Shown here: one piece after another, positions 44,588-53,539 of the stretch
How positions within the stretch are numbered: position 1 is the stretch's first letter
Layout of the letters: every line of letters begins with the position of its first letter
DNA from: Sva-07 sp963715285
Lineage (GTDB): Bacteria; Actinomycetota; Acidimicrobiia; Acidimicrobiales; Ilumatobacteraceae
Direction of reading: 5' to 3'
Length of the DNA stretch: 64,000 nucleotides
NCBI GenBank assembly: GCA_963715285.1
Contig: CAVQRU010000017.1
Location: forward strand, 218,839-282,838
Program-made: the position numbers and the translations under genes
The notes under the pieces: generated by a model
What the model saw: only the letters and a program-made list of their open reading frames with translations
Database searches by the model: none
What the model was told of the DNA's origin: nothing

Positions 44588-46572
44588 CCGATTGCCGTCC
44601 ATCTTCGATTCGGAGCATCCATCTCGTGCGCACGCGGTTCCCGATCACCCTCACACTCGGCGTCCTGCTCGGCGCATCGACCCTGGTTGCGGGGACCGCT
44701 GCACCGGCCGACGCGGCGAACTACAGCCTGTCGGTGAAGAGCCCCGTGCCGGTCCACATCGGCGTCGACGCGGTCGGTGGCACGAGCAGCCCCGGCTACG
44801 ACATCTCACCGTGTGCGCTCGGTGGAACCCCTGGCTCGCCGATCGCGTTCAGCGTCGGCGGGACGCCGAACCAGGTCCGCCTCGAGATCTATCCCGGGAC
44901 GTGTGGCTCCTACGACGGGTGGAGCAACGTCGGCGGGGTCCACATCGAGGCGAATCTCGGCGGCGGGAACCTGGGTGAGATCGTCATGCCGGTCGCCGGC
45001 CAGGGCGGAGCGTTCGCGATGCGCGGCACCATCCTGTCGTCGACACCGATCGGGGCCGGTCGCGTCGTCGTCGACACGTTCCAGATCACGACCGCCTATC
45101 CCGACGACCCTGCCCCGCTGCAGACCAACGGTCGGGTCGACTACGGCGCGTTCGCGTCCACGGCGAGCCGAGGTGCCACGTGGAGCGGTGGCGTCGGTTG
45201 GGCCGGCCGCTACATCCTGTTCGTCACCGACACCGTCACCGGCACGAAGATCACGGCGACACCGGACATCGGATCGGGTTCGATCCCCACCATCGATCTC
45301 GACGCAGTGTGTTTCGGGTTCGACACCTGCACCTATCTGGCGGGCGGGCCGGGGGTCACCGCCGGCACGTTCCATCCGACGCAGCCGACGCGAATCCTCG
45401 ACACCCGCACGCCGCTCGGCTTCTGGGGGCCGGTGCCGACGGGGGACGGTCGCAACTCGTCGCCCGACCCGATCACTCGTCGTCTGGCGACCGCCAACCA
45501 CGATCTGCAGGTGACGGGCCGCTTCGGCATCCCGGAGAGCGGCGTGTCGGCCGTCCTGCTCAACGTGACGGCGCTGAGCGCCGGCATGCCCGCACCGGGC
45601 TGGCTCTCGATCACACCGAAGCCGCCCAGCGTGGGAGACATCTTCAACGACCAGGCGAGCTACGGGGCGTTCCCCTCCACGTCGAATCTGAACATCGACA
45701 ACGGCGACCCGGTCCCCAATCTCGTGCTCGCCCGCGTCGGCGCAGGCGGCAAGATCCGCGTCGCCAACTTCCTCGGCCCGACGCACGTGATCGCCGACGT
45801 GGCCGGTTGGTTCGGTACCGGCGGCGCCCACACGGACGGTGCCGGCTTCGCCGGGGTCGTGCCCACGCGGGTGATGGACACCCGGCTCGGCGTCGGCAGC
45901 CCGCGCACCCGGTTCGCTCCCGGCGAGTCCCGAACGGTCGAGGTCCGTGGTGTGGCGGGCATCCCGTCGAACGCGGAGAGCATCGTCGTGAACATCACCT
46001 CGGTCGGCTCGACGCGCAACGGCTACATCACCGCGTATCCCGACCGGACGAGCCTCCCGAACGCCTCGAACCTCAACATGAGCGCGGGGACGGTCCGCGC
46101 GAACACGGCGGTCGTCAAGATCGGCACGAACGGCGACATCCGGCTGCTGGTCGCGGAGACCGACACCGACGTCGTCGTCGACGTCCTCGGCAGCTTCGGG
46201 CCCTACGGTGGAAAGGTCACCGCGATCACCCCGGAGCGGTTGATGGACTCGCGAACCGGTGTCGGCACCTCGGCGCGCCGGTTCGCCCCCAACGAGACCC
46301 GCTCGGTGCAGGTCGCCGGGCGTGGCAGCGTCCCCGCAGGGGCGACCGCCGTGATCGCCAACGTGACCGCAACGAACACCAGCACGATCGGCTACCTCAC
46401 CGCGTGGCCGAGTGGCTCGCCGCGGCCGGTCGCATCGAGCCTGAACTTCATGCCCGGCCAGTCGGTGCCGAACCTGGTGATGCTCAAGCTGGGTTCAGGG
46501 GGTCAGCTGTCGATCTTCAACGAGCTCGGGACCACCGACGTCATCGTCGACGTCATGGGCTACGTCCGCTGA
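44584..46572 (+). CDS. Secreted LDTR-repeat surface protein
   Basis: 662 aa from ATG 44584 (ATGA overlap with the YfhO-like gene); the GTG at residue 15 (VRTRFPITLTLGVLLG) would give a neater signal peptide ending at PADAAN. Residues ~40-260 form a unique domain with several Cys. The rest is about three ~110-residue modules starting RILDTR, RVMDTR and RLMDSR and ending ADVAGWFG, VDVLGSFG and VDVMGYVR. The same module ends the protein at 34284. Likely exported and wall-bound; function unknown. Confidence 0.82.
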   Translation: MTDCRPSSIRSIHLVRTRFPITLTLGVLLGASTLVAGTAAPADAANYSLSVKSPVPVHIGVDAVGGTSSPGYDISPCALGGTPGSPIAFSVGGTPNQVRLEIYPGTCGSYDGWSNVGGVHIEANLGGGNLGEIVMPVAGQGGAFAMRGTILSSTPIGAGRVVVDTFQITTAYPDDPAPLQTNGRVDYGAFASTASRGATWSGGVGWAGRYILFVTDTVTGTKITATPDIGSGSIPTIDLDAVCFGFDTCTYLAGGPGVTAGTFHPTQPTRILDTRTPLGFWGPVPTGDGRNSSPDPITRRLATANHDLQVTGRFGIPESGVSAVLLNVTALSAGMPAPGWLSITPKPPSVGDIFNDQASYGAFPSTSNLNIDNGDPVPNLVLARVGAGGKIRVANFLGPTHVIADVAGWFGTGGAHTDGAGFAGVVPTRVMDTRLGVGSPRTRFAPGESRTVEVRGVAGIPSNAESIVVNITSVGSTRNGYITAYPDRTSLPNASNLNMSAGTVRANTAVVKIGTNGDIRLLVAETDTDVVVDVLGSFGPYGGKVTAITPERLMDSRTGVGTSARRFAPNETRSVQVAGRGSVPAGATAVIANVTATNTSTIGYLTAWPSGSPRPVASSLNFMPGQSVPNLVMLKLGSGGQLSIFNELGTTDVIVDVMGYVR

Positions 46573-47746
46573 CGTCGTCGGCGAGCAGGTCCGACAACCG
46601 CGAGCGAAACGCGCCGGCCGAGAAGTCACCGGCGCGCTCGACCGCCGACTTCGACATCGCCGCTCGTCGCGTGTCGTCGGCCGCCAGTTGGATCGATGCC
46701 GTCGCGAGCTGTTCGAGGGTGCGCCACTGGACACCGTCGACACCATCGCGCACGATCTCGGCCGGACCGGCGGCACCGAACACGATCGGTACGGCACCCG
46801 CGGCCATCGCCTCCACGACCGAGATCCCGAAGTGCTCGAAACGCTCCGGGTGACGCTCGGCGTCCTCTCCCAGCCCGGCGCCGTGCCAGTACAGGGAGGC
46901 GTCGCCGAGCAGACGCTCCACGACGTGACCGGGCGCATTGACGTGCACCTCGACGGGCAGACCGATCGCGTCACGCCGCACCTGCAGCGCATACTCGCGG
47001 TTCGCTGCGTCACACCCGCCCACGATCGCCATCCGCCAGCCGGGGAGCCGGCCCGAGCGGTGCAGGTCGGCGAACGTGGCGAGCAGTTCGTGCTGCTTCT
47101 TGCTGTGCCCGTACGACGGATCGAAGAACCGACCGAGCACCAGGATCAGCGGCTGCTTCTCACCCGGCACCACACTCGGACGCACGGGCGGGTAGAGCAC
47201 GTCGGACGGCATTCCCCAGAGCTGCTCGACCCAGCCGGCCGTGAAGCGCGAGTTCGAGAGGTACCGGGTGTAGCTGGGGAGGAACTCGACGCGCTCGACT
47301 CGACGGTCGAACGCCGCACGGACCTCGTTCAGCCGCTGGGGCAGACGCGGTGGGATCGAGAGGGCTCGGACGCCGACGACGCCGGCTCGACTCCGGAGCT
47401 GATCGAGCCGGGTGCGTCGCTCGCCGGGGAAGTGGACGTAGTAGTAGCCGAGCGGGGCGCGATTGAGCGCCTTGCTCAGATAGGTGCCGTTGACGAACAG
47501 GTCGAAGTCGGCACTGGCCGCCGAGGCCTCCTCGTCGTCGTCGACCCGCCGGTAGCCACAGGCCGAGAGGTCGACACCGAGCCGCTGCGCGGTCGCATCG
47601 ACGTCGACGGGTCGGGGTCCGAGCAGCGTGACGTCGTGGTCGGCGGCGAGTACCTGTGCGATGCTCCCGTCGACCTGCTCGCCACCGCCGAGCGTCGACC
47701 AGTAGAGGTCGTAGACGCCCACGGTCAAGCGGCCGGCGGGATTCAC
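46553..47746 (-). CDS. GT4 family glycosyltransferase
   Basis: 397 aa from GTG 47746, whose GTGA overlaps the preceding gene's stop. GT-B fold: N-terminal VGVYDLYWSTLGGGEQ (donor/acceptor loop of GT4) and FVNGTYLSKALNRAP; C-terminal LILVLGRFFD, SKKQHELLATF, and the nucleotide-sugar motif EHFGISVVEAMAAGAVPIVF (E-x7-E). Sugar unknown. Its 3' end overlaps the convergent surface protein gene by 20 bp. Confidence 0.88.
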   Translation of the reverse strand: MNPAGRLTVGVYDLYWSTLGGGEQVDGSIAQVLAADHDVTLLGPRPVDVDATAQRLGVDLSACGYRRVDDDEEASAASADFDLFVNGTYLSKALNRAPLGYYYVHFPGERRTRLDQLRSRAGVVGVRALSIPPRLPQRLNEVRAAFDRRVERVEFLPSYTRYLSNSRFTAGWVEQLWGMPSDVLYPPVRPSVVPGEKQPLILVLGRFFDPSYGHSKKQHELLATFADLHRSGRLPGWRMAIVGGCDAANREYALQVRRDAIGLPVEVHVNAPGHVVERLLGDASLYWHGAGLGEDAERHPERFEHFGISVVEAMAAGAVPIVFGAAGPAEIVRDGVDGVQWRTLEQLATASIQLAADDTRRAAMSKSAVERAGDFSAGAFRSRLSDLLADDVSGRSP

Positions 47747-49137
47747 GTCCGCGGCCACTTGACGACCTCCCACGACATCAGTGATCGACGCGAGACCGTC
47801 GGCGTCGACGACCAGCGGTCGACGAGCATCCCCGGCAGCAGCCGCAGGTAGCTTCGGCAGACCCTCCAGCGATGTGCGACCTCGGCTCGCGCCGGGAGCC
47901 GGAGCGTGAGCGGGCGGATCACGTAGTGCCGGACCAGTGCGCCGAGCAGCCGGCGGACCTCACCGAGTCCCGCCCGCCATGCGAGTCCGGCCGGCGCGTT
48001 CTTGGCGAGGACCAGGAGCCGGTTGCGCTCGGTCTGGAATCGGAAGAACGGCGACCCGACACCGGAGGACTGAGCATGGTGGTGCCGGACGACCGCGTCC
48101 GGTGCGTAGACGTAGCGCCAGCCCTGGAGTCGGCCGCGCCACGACAGATCGGTGTCCTCGTAGTACATGAACAGCCGCTCGTCGAACAGCCCGACGTCAT
48201 CGAGGTAGCGGCGCCGGAGCAGGACGGCGCCACCGCACCAGGCGAACACCTCGGCCGGCTCGTCGTACTGGCCGGTGTCGACCTCCAGGAAGCCGCGGTC
48301 ACCGCCGAAGCCGTCCGCGAACAGGTTCGAGCCGACGTTGTTGATCACGTCGAACGGCTCGGCCGGGATCGGCACGTCGAACCAATTCGGGTCCCGGTTC
48401 ACCTGCACGGTGACCTCGGCCCCGAGCCCCCGGTCGGACTCTGCTCGGAGCGTCACCGTGCGCGGTTCCAGGCACGAGAGTCGGACCGACACGGTCGTGG
48501 GCGGCAAGCCGGCGTCGTCGTCGGCCGCGATCCGCAGCGCGCCGCGAGCGCTCGACCATCGGGCGATCTCCTCGCCGTCGGCGGCAACGGGTGGTTCCGC
48601 CCCGTGGAACCCCTCGTCGAACGCGAGTCGATCGTCGACGCGTTCGCCGTCGAGACGCACGCCGGAGACGCGCACGCCGAGCAGGCGCGGTTCGCCGGCC
48701 ACGAGATGGGAGGCGTCGGCGACATCGAACTCGACACCGTGGTAGCGACGGGCGAACAACATCTTGGCGCTGACCGCGCCGATGTCGGGGGCGGCGTCGA
48801 TGGCCGACACCATCGACCGGAGCCACCCCGGCGCCACCGTGGCATCGTTGTTGATCAGCGCGACGTGGTCGTGGTCACCGGTGAGGGCGATCCCGAGGTT
48901 GCAGCCCCCGGCGAAGCCGAGGTTGGCGAGCGGTTCGAGGATCCGGATCGACGCGTAGCGGTCGTCGGCGGCGAGACGGTCGAGGACGTCGTCGAGGGAC
49001 CCGTTGTCGACGAGCACGATCTCCAGCCGGTCGGAGGGCCAGTCCGACGCCAGCAGGGAGTCGAGGCAGTCGATCGTCAGTTGGCCACCGTCGAAGTTGA
49101 TCACGACGACGCGGACGAGGGGTGCGAGTTCAGTCAT
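47743..49137 (-). CDS. GT2 glycosyltransferase with inserted beta-rich domain
   Basis: 464 aa. GT-A start VRVVVINFDGG and LVDNGSLDD, NLGFAGGCNLGIAL and the metal site ALINNDATV; acceptor part GGAVLLRRRYLDDVGLFDER and MYYEDTDLSWRG. Between them about 110-130 extra residues (roughly 150-280; ADASHLVAGEPRLL to EVDTGQYDEPAE) look like a beta-sandwich, not usual in rhamnosyltransferase-like GT2. Start ATG 49137 overlaps the upstream gene stop by 8 bp. Confidence 0.85.
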   Translation of the reverse strand: MTELAPLVRVVVINFDGGQLTIDCLDSLLASDWPSDRLEIVLVDNGSLDDVLDRLAADDRYASIRILEPLANLGFAGGCNLGIALTGDHDHVALINNDATVAPGWLRSMVSAIDAAPDIGAVSAKMLFARRYHGVEFDVADASHLVAGEPRLLGVRVSGVRLDGERVDDRLAFDEGFHGAEPPVAADGEEIARWSSARGALRIAADDDAGLPPTTVSVRLSCLEPRTVTLRAESDRGLGAEVTVQVNRDPNWFDVPIPAEPFDVINNVGSNLFADGFGGDRGFLEVDTGQYDEPAEVFAWCGGAVLLRRRYLDDVGLFDERLFMYYEDTDLSWRGRLQGWRYVYAPDAVVRHHHAQSSGVGSPFFRFQTERNRLLVLAKNAPAGLAWRAGLGEVRRLLGALVRHYVIRPLTLRLPARAEVAHRWRVCRSYLRLLPGMLVDRWSSTPTVSRRSLMSWEVVKWPRT

Positions 49138-51508
49138 GCGGCGGCGGTGACGCTAGCGCCGTCGGGCAGTGGCGGATGGTTGCCGCCGGAAGGCCGTCGA
49201 CGTCGCGGAGCCAGTCGAGCAGTGCCGCGGCGACGTGGTCGAAGGTCCATGACGTTGCCCGGGAGAGCGCGTCGGCGGAGCTGCGCTCCCACTGTTCGTC
49301 GGAGAGCAGGGCGCCGAGCGCGGTCACCAGTGCGGCGACATCGGGCTCGATCACCTGGAGCCCGGGCGACGAGGGTCCGGCCGTGGCCAGGGTGGTGACC
49401 GTCGGGATGCCGTGCGCGCACAGATCGGTGATCGCCGCGGACATCTCGCCGCGGTGGCCGGTGCGGAGCTGCAGTCCCACCCGGCTGCGAGCGATCCTCG
49501 CGGCGTATGCGTCGTCGTCGAGGTGACCGGTGAACGACACCCGCTCGCCCACGCCACACCGTTCGGCAACGCGGCGGACCTCGTCGACGGTCTCGCCGGC
49601 AGACGGTCCGACGAAGGTGAGCGTCACGTCGGGGTCGAGTCGCGCGAGCACCTCGATCGCAAGCGACGGTGACTTGTTCTCGGCCAGCCAGCCCACGGCG
49701 ACCACGTCCCCACGAGGCGGCGTCACCGTTGGAGCGAGTGCCGCCGGGTGTCCGAGTGGCAGCACCAGCAGCGGCGGTCCGTCAGGACGGATGCGGCGCA
49801 CCGTGCGCGCGGCCTGTGGACTGCTGACGATCACCGATCGGGCGCGGTCGAGTGTCTCCCCGAGGAACGTCACGCCGAGTTCGTCGAGTCGGGGCGCGTC
49901 GAGGAGGGCGGCGGCGGGGACCGCGTCGATCGTCTCGGAGGTCTCGGCCCGATCGAGCCGGTCGCGGACGTGGCGCAAGGCCCACGACTCGCTCCCGGAG
50001 GCGTGGGCGAGACCCAGGTGGACACCCACGAGTGACGCTTCGTGGAGCCAGACGTGACACGGCACGGCGAGCGCCAGTTCGGCGGTGGCCACGTGGTGCG
50101 GCGAGCTGCCGAGGACGGCGACGAGATGATCGACATCCCACGGCTTGGCGTAGCGCCCGATCGCCCGGACGGGGCGACGACCGGACGGGGTCGGCTCGGC
50201 CGTGCCGGAGCTGTCGACGAACACCTCCACGCGGGGCGTCGAAGCGTCGGTGGCGCGACGTCGCTCGATGGCAGCGACCACCAGTTCGTCGTAGCGGCCG
50301 ATCCCCGAGGGCGACCCGGCGAACGGTCCGGCGATGGCGATCCGGGGTTCCGGTACGTGCAACCGCTGCGGCCAACGCGGTCCGAGATCGCGGAGCGCCT
50401 CGATCGCCTCCTCGGCCACGCGGGGCCAGGTCCAGCGTTCGGCCGCCCGGCGGCCGGCGGCGAGGAGCACCTCTCGGTGGGGCGCGTCGGTGAGGGCCCG
50501 CTCGATCGCTCGGGCGATCGCTGCCGGGTCGAACGGGTCGAACTCGGCAGCAGGCTCCTCCAGCACTTCGGGCAACGACGACACGTTCGAGCAGATCGCG
50601 GGCGTTCCGCACGCCGCCGCCTCGAGGACCGGCAACCCGAAGCCCTCCTCGGTGGAGGGCATCACCGCGAGTTCGGCGTGCTGGAGGATCGCGACCATCT
50701 CGTCGTCGGTGAGGCTGCCGGTGAACACGACCTCGTGGGTCACGCCGGCATCGGCGGCCCATCGCTCCCAGCGCCGCAGCACCGCCGGCGAATGGGCCGT
50801 GGCGATCACGAGGTGACGTCCACGGCGGATCGCGGGATCGACCCGACCCCATGCTCGGAGCAGTCCCTCGGTGTTCTTGCGTTCGTCCCCGCCGGTGACC
50901 GACACGACGTACCGGTCGACGGACGGCGGCAGGACGTCGGGTCGGGGCCGGACCGGCGTGACGACGAACTGCTGCTCGACACCTGCCCCGATGCTGCGGA
51001 TCCGCTCGATCGGGTAGTCGAGCTCATCGGCGGCCGTTCGGCCCGCGAACTGCGAGATCGCGAGCATCGTGTCGACGGTGCGGGCCAACGACGCCCGCAG
51101 TGGAGCCTGGCGGCGTGCGTTGGGCTCGACCTGGTAGCGGTCGGGGAACCGATAGGGGATCACGTCGTACATCACCGCAGCGACCGGCAGACGCGCCTCG
51201 GTGATCACCGATGGGATCGGATCGAGCGGGATCGGGTGGAGCATGAGTTGCGTGGCGACGTACCAGGTACCGGGCGCAGCGTGGTCGCGAACGGCCTGCG
51301 GGCTCCAGCGGCGGAGGTTCAGCCCGGGAATCGCGTCGGCGAGCACCTCGGCGTCGACGTCGGAGCCGTGGAGGGCGACGAGCGGTGCGCCGATCTCGTG
51401 GAGACCACGCAGCAGACCGGTCACGTAGCGCCCGATCCCGCGTTGGCGGGCCGTCGGGTGATCGACCGGGCGGGCGTCGACGAGCAACGCGTCGACCGGT
51501 GACGACAT
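49130..51508 (-). CDS. Two-domain GT4 glycosyltransferase
   Basis: 792 aa, about twice the GT4 length. Domain 1 (1-390): VDARPVDHPTARQRGIGRYV, YDVIPYRFPDRYQ, VSVTGGDERKNTEGLLRAWG and PSTEEGFGLPVLEAAACGTP. Domain 2 (395-792): IAGPFAGSPSGIGRYDELVV, VGWLAENKSPSLAIEVLARL, GRVSL-like RSRVGLQLRTGHRGEMSAAI. Domain 1 keeps the E-x7-E site; domain 2 has GEMSAAITDL in its place. Likely adds two sugars, or one domain is structural. Starts 2 bp after the small coiled-coil gene. Confidence 0.85.
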   Translation of the reverse strand: MSSPVDALLVDARPVDHPTARQRGIGRYVTGLLRGLHEIGAPLVALHGSDVDAEVLADAIPGLNLRRWSPQAVRDHAAPGTWYVATQLMLHPIPLDPIPSVITEARLPVAAVMYDVIPYRFPDRYQVEPNARRQAPLRASLARTVDTMLAISQFAGRTAADELDYPIERIRSIGAGVEQQFVVTPVRPRPDVLPPSVDRYVVSVTGGDERKNTEGLLRAWGRVDPAIRRGRHLVIATAHSPAVLRRWERWAADAGVTHEVVFTGSLTDDEMVAILQHAELAVMPSTEEGFGLPVLEAAACGTPAICSNVSSLPEVLEEPAAEFDPFDPAAIARAIERALTDAPHREVLLAAGRRAAERWTWPRVAEEAIEALRDLGPRWPQRLHVPEPRIAIAGPFAGSPSGIGRYDELVVAAIERRRATDASTPRVEVFVDSSGTAEPTPSGRRPVRAIGRYAKPWDVDHLVAVLGSSPHHVATAELALAVPCHVWLHEASLVGVHLGLAHASGSESWALRHVRDRLDRAETSETIDAVPAAALLDAPRLDELGVTFLGETLDRARSVIVSSPQAARTVRRIRPDGPPLLVLPLGHPAALAPTVTPPRGDVVAVGWLAENKSPSLAIEVLARLDPDVTLTFVGPSAGETVDEVRRVAERCGVGERVSFTGHLDDDAYAARIARSRVGLQLRTGHRGEMSAAITDLCAHGIPTVTTLATAGPSSPGLQVIEPDVAALVTALGALLSDEQWERSSADALSRATSWTFDHVAAALLDWLRDVDGLPAATIRHCPTALASPPPHD

Positions 51509-51510
51509 CG

Positions 51511-51828
51511 TCAGGCGGGACTGCCCGAGTCGGCGCCCGCGGCGGCGAGGCGTTGGTCGAGCAGTGCGAGCTGTCGCTCGATCACCTGCGTGGCGCCGAT
51601 CGCGGTGTCGGCATCGAGGCGGAGACGTTCGCTGTAGCCGAGAAAGAGCGGAAGGGACCGCTCGGCGCCCGAGCGGACGTCATGGTTCAGCTCGCCCACG
51701 ACCTGGTTCATCTCGGTCACGACGTGGTTGATGTTCAGCACCACCTCGCGCAGGGCGGCGACCTCGGCGGTCAGTGCTGCCAGCTGGTCACCGCGCACGC
51801 GGCCGATGAATCCCTTGAACGATGCCAC
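51511..51828 (-). CDS. Small coiled-coil protein
   Basis: 105 aa. A heptad pattern runs through LAALTAEVAALREVVLNINH and VVTEMNQVVGELNHDV, with another helix at the end (QVIERQLALLDQRLAAA). No signal or membrane segment. Its stop lies 2 bp before the ATG of the two-domain GT4 gene, so it may scaffold or measure chain length with that enzyme; this is only inference from position. Confidence 0.72.
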   Translation of the reverse strand: MASFKGFIGRVRGDQLAALTAEVAALREVVLNINHVVTEMNQVVGELNHDVRSGAERSLPLFLGYSERLRLDADTAIGATQVIERQLALLDQRLAAAGADSGSPA

Positions 51829-51872
51829 GTCGCAGACTCTACGGGATCCGTCCTGCTCGGTAGCCTCCCGTC

Positions 51873-52781
51873 ATGCCCGACGTCTCACTGCGTGCTCGCG
51901 TGACCGCCCTCGTTCCACCATCGGTCCTCGATGCGCTTCGGCCTGCGGCTCGCCGCGTGGGTCTGGCTGCACCGGTCAGCGAATGGTGGCAGGAGGCCGG
52001 CCCCGTGTGGAGTCCACCTTCGTCGAGGGAGCGGCGCGACCGCTGGTGCAACGTGTGCCGCTGGACGGGGTCCGCGTTCCTCGGCGAGGCACACACGGAG
52101 TCGGCGGTCTGTCCGCAGTGCGGGTCGATCGCACGCGACCGGTTCCTGCTGTGGTGCTTCACGAATCGGAGCCCGAAGCTGCGTGGCGCCCGTGTCATCG
52201 AGACGAGCCCGAGACTCGGTGACGACTACCGCGAGTACATGCGCCGGTGGTTCTCCTACCGAACGAGCGACTTCGACCTCAGCGCCCATCGCGGCGACAT
52301 CCAACTCGACCTGCAGTCGATCGATCTCCCGGATGCTGCGGTCGACGTGGTCCTGACGCCGCACGTGCTCGAGCACGTTCCGGACACGGCGAAGGCGCTC
52401 GCCGAGCTGTTCCGCGTGATCGCACCCGGGGGACGCATGTACCTGCAGATCCCGATCGTCTACGGGGCCACGGCGGCGCCGACCGAGCCCGAGTTCCATG
52501 CCGACAACACGCCGGTGTTCTGGAACTTCGGATGGGATCTCACCGACATGGTGCGTGCGGCCGGCTTCACCACCAGGGTGCTGGTCACCGAGGAGTACGA
52601 CGCCGTCCTGCGCGGCCGGCTGCCCGAGCCCGACCCGCACGGCGACGGCTTCCACGTCGACAGCCTGTTGGAGCATGCCCGCCCGGACGATCTCGACGTG
52701 GTGGCCGATCGGGCGGAGTCCCGTCTGATGGGCTTCGAGCCCTGCTACCACTTCGCCACCTGGGAGTGCCTCCGCCCGTGA
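51873..52781 (+). CDS. SAM-dependent methyltransferase with zinc-ribbon-like N-terminus
   Basis: 302 aa. Residues ~55-90 carry two CxxC pairs (RWCNVCRWTG and AVCPQCGSIARDRF), a rubredoxin-like zinc knuckle. Then a weak motif I (RVIETSPRLGDDY), and clear VDVVLTPHVLEHVPDTAKAL and LFRVIAPGGRMYLQIPIVYG. Similar proteins occur in polysaccharide clusters and methylate sugars; substrate unknown. Ends in palindrome copy 3. Confidence 0.83.
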   Translation: MPDVSLRARVTALVPPSVLDALRPAARRVGLAAPVSEWWQEAGPVWSPPSSRERRDRWCNVCRWTGSAFLGEAHTESAVCPQCGSIARDRFLLWCFTNRSPKLRGARVIETSPRLGDDYREYMRRWFSYRTSDFDLSAHRGDIQLDLQSIDLPDAAVDVVLTPHVLEHVPDTAKALAELFRVIAPGGRMYLQIPIVYGATAAPTEPEFHADNTPVFWNFGWDLTDMVRAAGFTTRVLVTEEYDAVLRGRLPEPDPHGDGFHVDSLLEHARPDDLDVVADRAESRLMGFEPCYHFATWECLRP

Positions 52782-52814
52782 ATGTGACGCGGGGTCAGAC
52801 CCCGCGTCACATTC
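52780..52814. terminator. Palindrome at convergent gene ends, probable bidirectional terminator (GGGGTC/GACCCC family, copy 3)
   Basis: 17-bp arms GAATGTGACGCGGGGTC and complement around one A; begins within the methyltransferase TGA and abuts the stop of the convergent GT2 gene. Nearly the same sequence as copy 1 over CGCGGGGTC and beyond. Confidence 0.7.
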
Positions 52815-53525
52815 TCAGGTGCGGCGGAAGCGATGGTGGAGACAGAGGGCGATCATCGACAGGCCGAGTTCGACGGTCTTGCGGCGATCGCCCGTGACGG
52901 AGCTCACGCCCACCCGCGGCTGGTACTTCACCGGTACCTGGACGAGCGGGATGCGCAGCCGGGCGACGAGCAGCATCATCTCGAAGCCGAACGCCGACTC
53001 GTTGGACTCGAAGTGCGGTTCGAGTCGGTCGACCGCGCCGCGGGTGAGCACGCGGAACGTGCAGCCGACATCGGAGAGGTAGACGGTGTTGAACAGCACC
53101 TCGGTGAGCTTCGCGACCGCCCAGTTGCCCCACCGGAGGAACCAACCCATGTTCGCGCCGCTCAGGATGAAGGTCTGAACGGTGCGTGACCCGAGGACGA
53201 CATCGACGTCAGCGGTGAACGGGAGCAGCTTCAAGATGTCGCCCGGGTCGAACGTGCCGTCGGGTTCGCACACGCAGACGAGGTCGGCATTGCGGGTCTC
53301 GGCGATCCCACGCCGGATCGCTGCGCCGTACCCCTGCACGGACTCGTGGACCTCGCGCGCCGACGTCGTGGCGACCTCCGGTGACGTGTCGGGATGTGCG
53401 TTGTTGTTGACGACCACGATGTCGTCGACGATGCCGAGCGACTCGAACCCGCGGATGCAGTCCGCGATGCTGCTGGCCTCGTTGTAGGTCGGCAGGATGA
53501 CCGCGACGGTCCGGTTGTTCCACAT
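52815..53525 (-). CDS. GT2 family glycosyltransferase, dolichyl/polyprenyl-phosphate sugar synthase-like
   Basis: 236 aa. GT-A fold: VAVILPTYNEASSIADCIRG, DDIVVVNNNAHPDT, VQGYGAAIRRGIAETRNADL, VCEPDGTFDPGD (metal site) and VLGSRTVQTF, GANMGWFLRWGNWAVAKLTE, LSDVGCTFRV. No membrane segment. This pattern matches DPM1-like enzymes that load a sugar on polyprenyl phosphate, which would feed the GT-C proteins of the locus (53540, 42230). The donor is not predictable. Confidence 0.87.
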   Translation of the reverse strand: MWNNRTVAVILPTYNEASSIADCIRGFESLGIVDDIVVVNNNAHPDTSPEVATTSAREVHESVQGYGAAIRRGIAETRNADLVCVCEPDGTFDPGDILKLLPFTADVDVVLGSRTVQTFILSGANMGWFLRWGNWAVAKLTEVLFNTVYLSDVGCTFRVLTRGAVDRLEPHFESNESAFGFEMMLLVARLRIPLVQVPVKYQPRVGVSSVTGDRRKTVELGLSMIALCLHHRFRRT

Positions 53526-53539
53526 CGCAGATGATCCTG

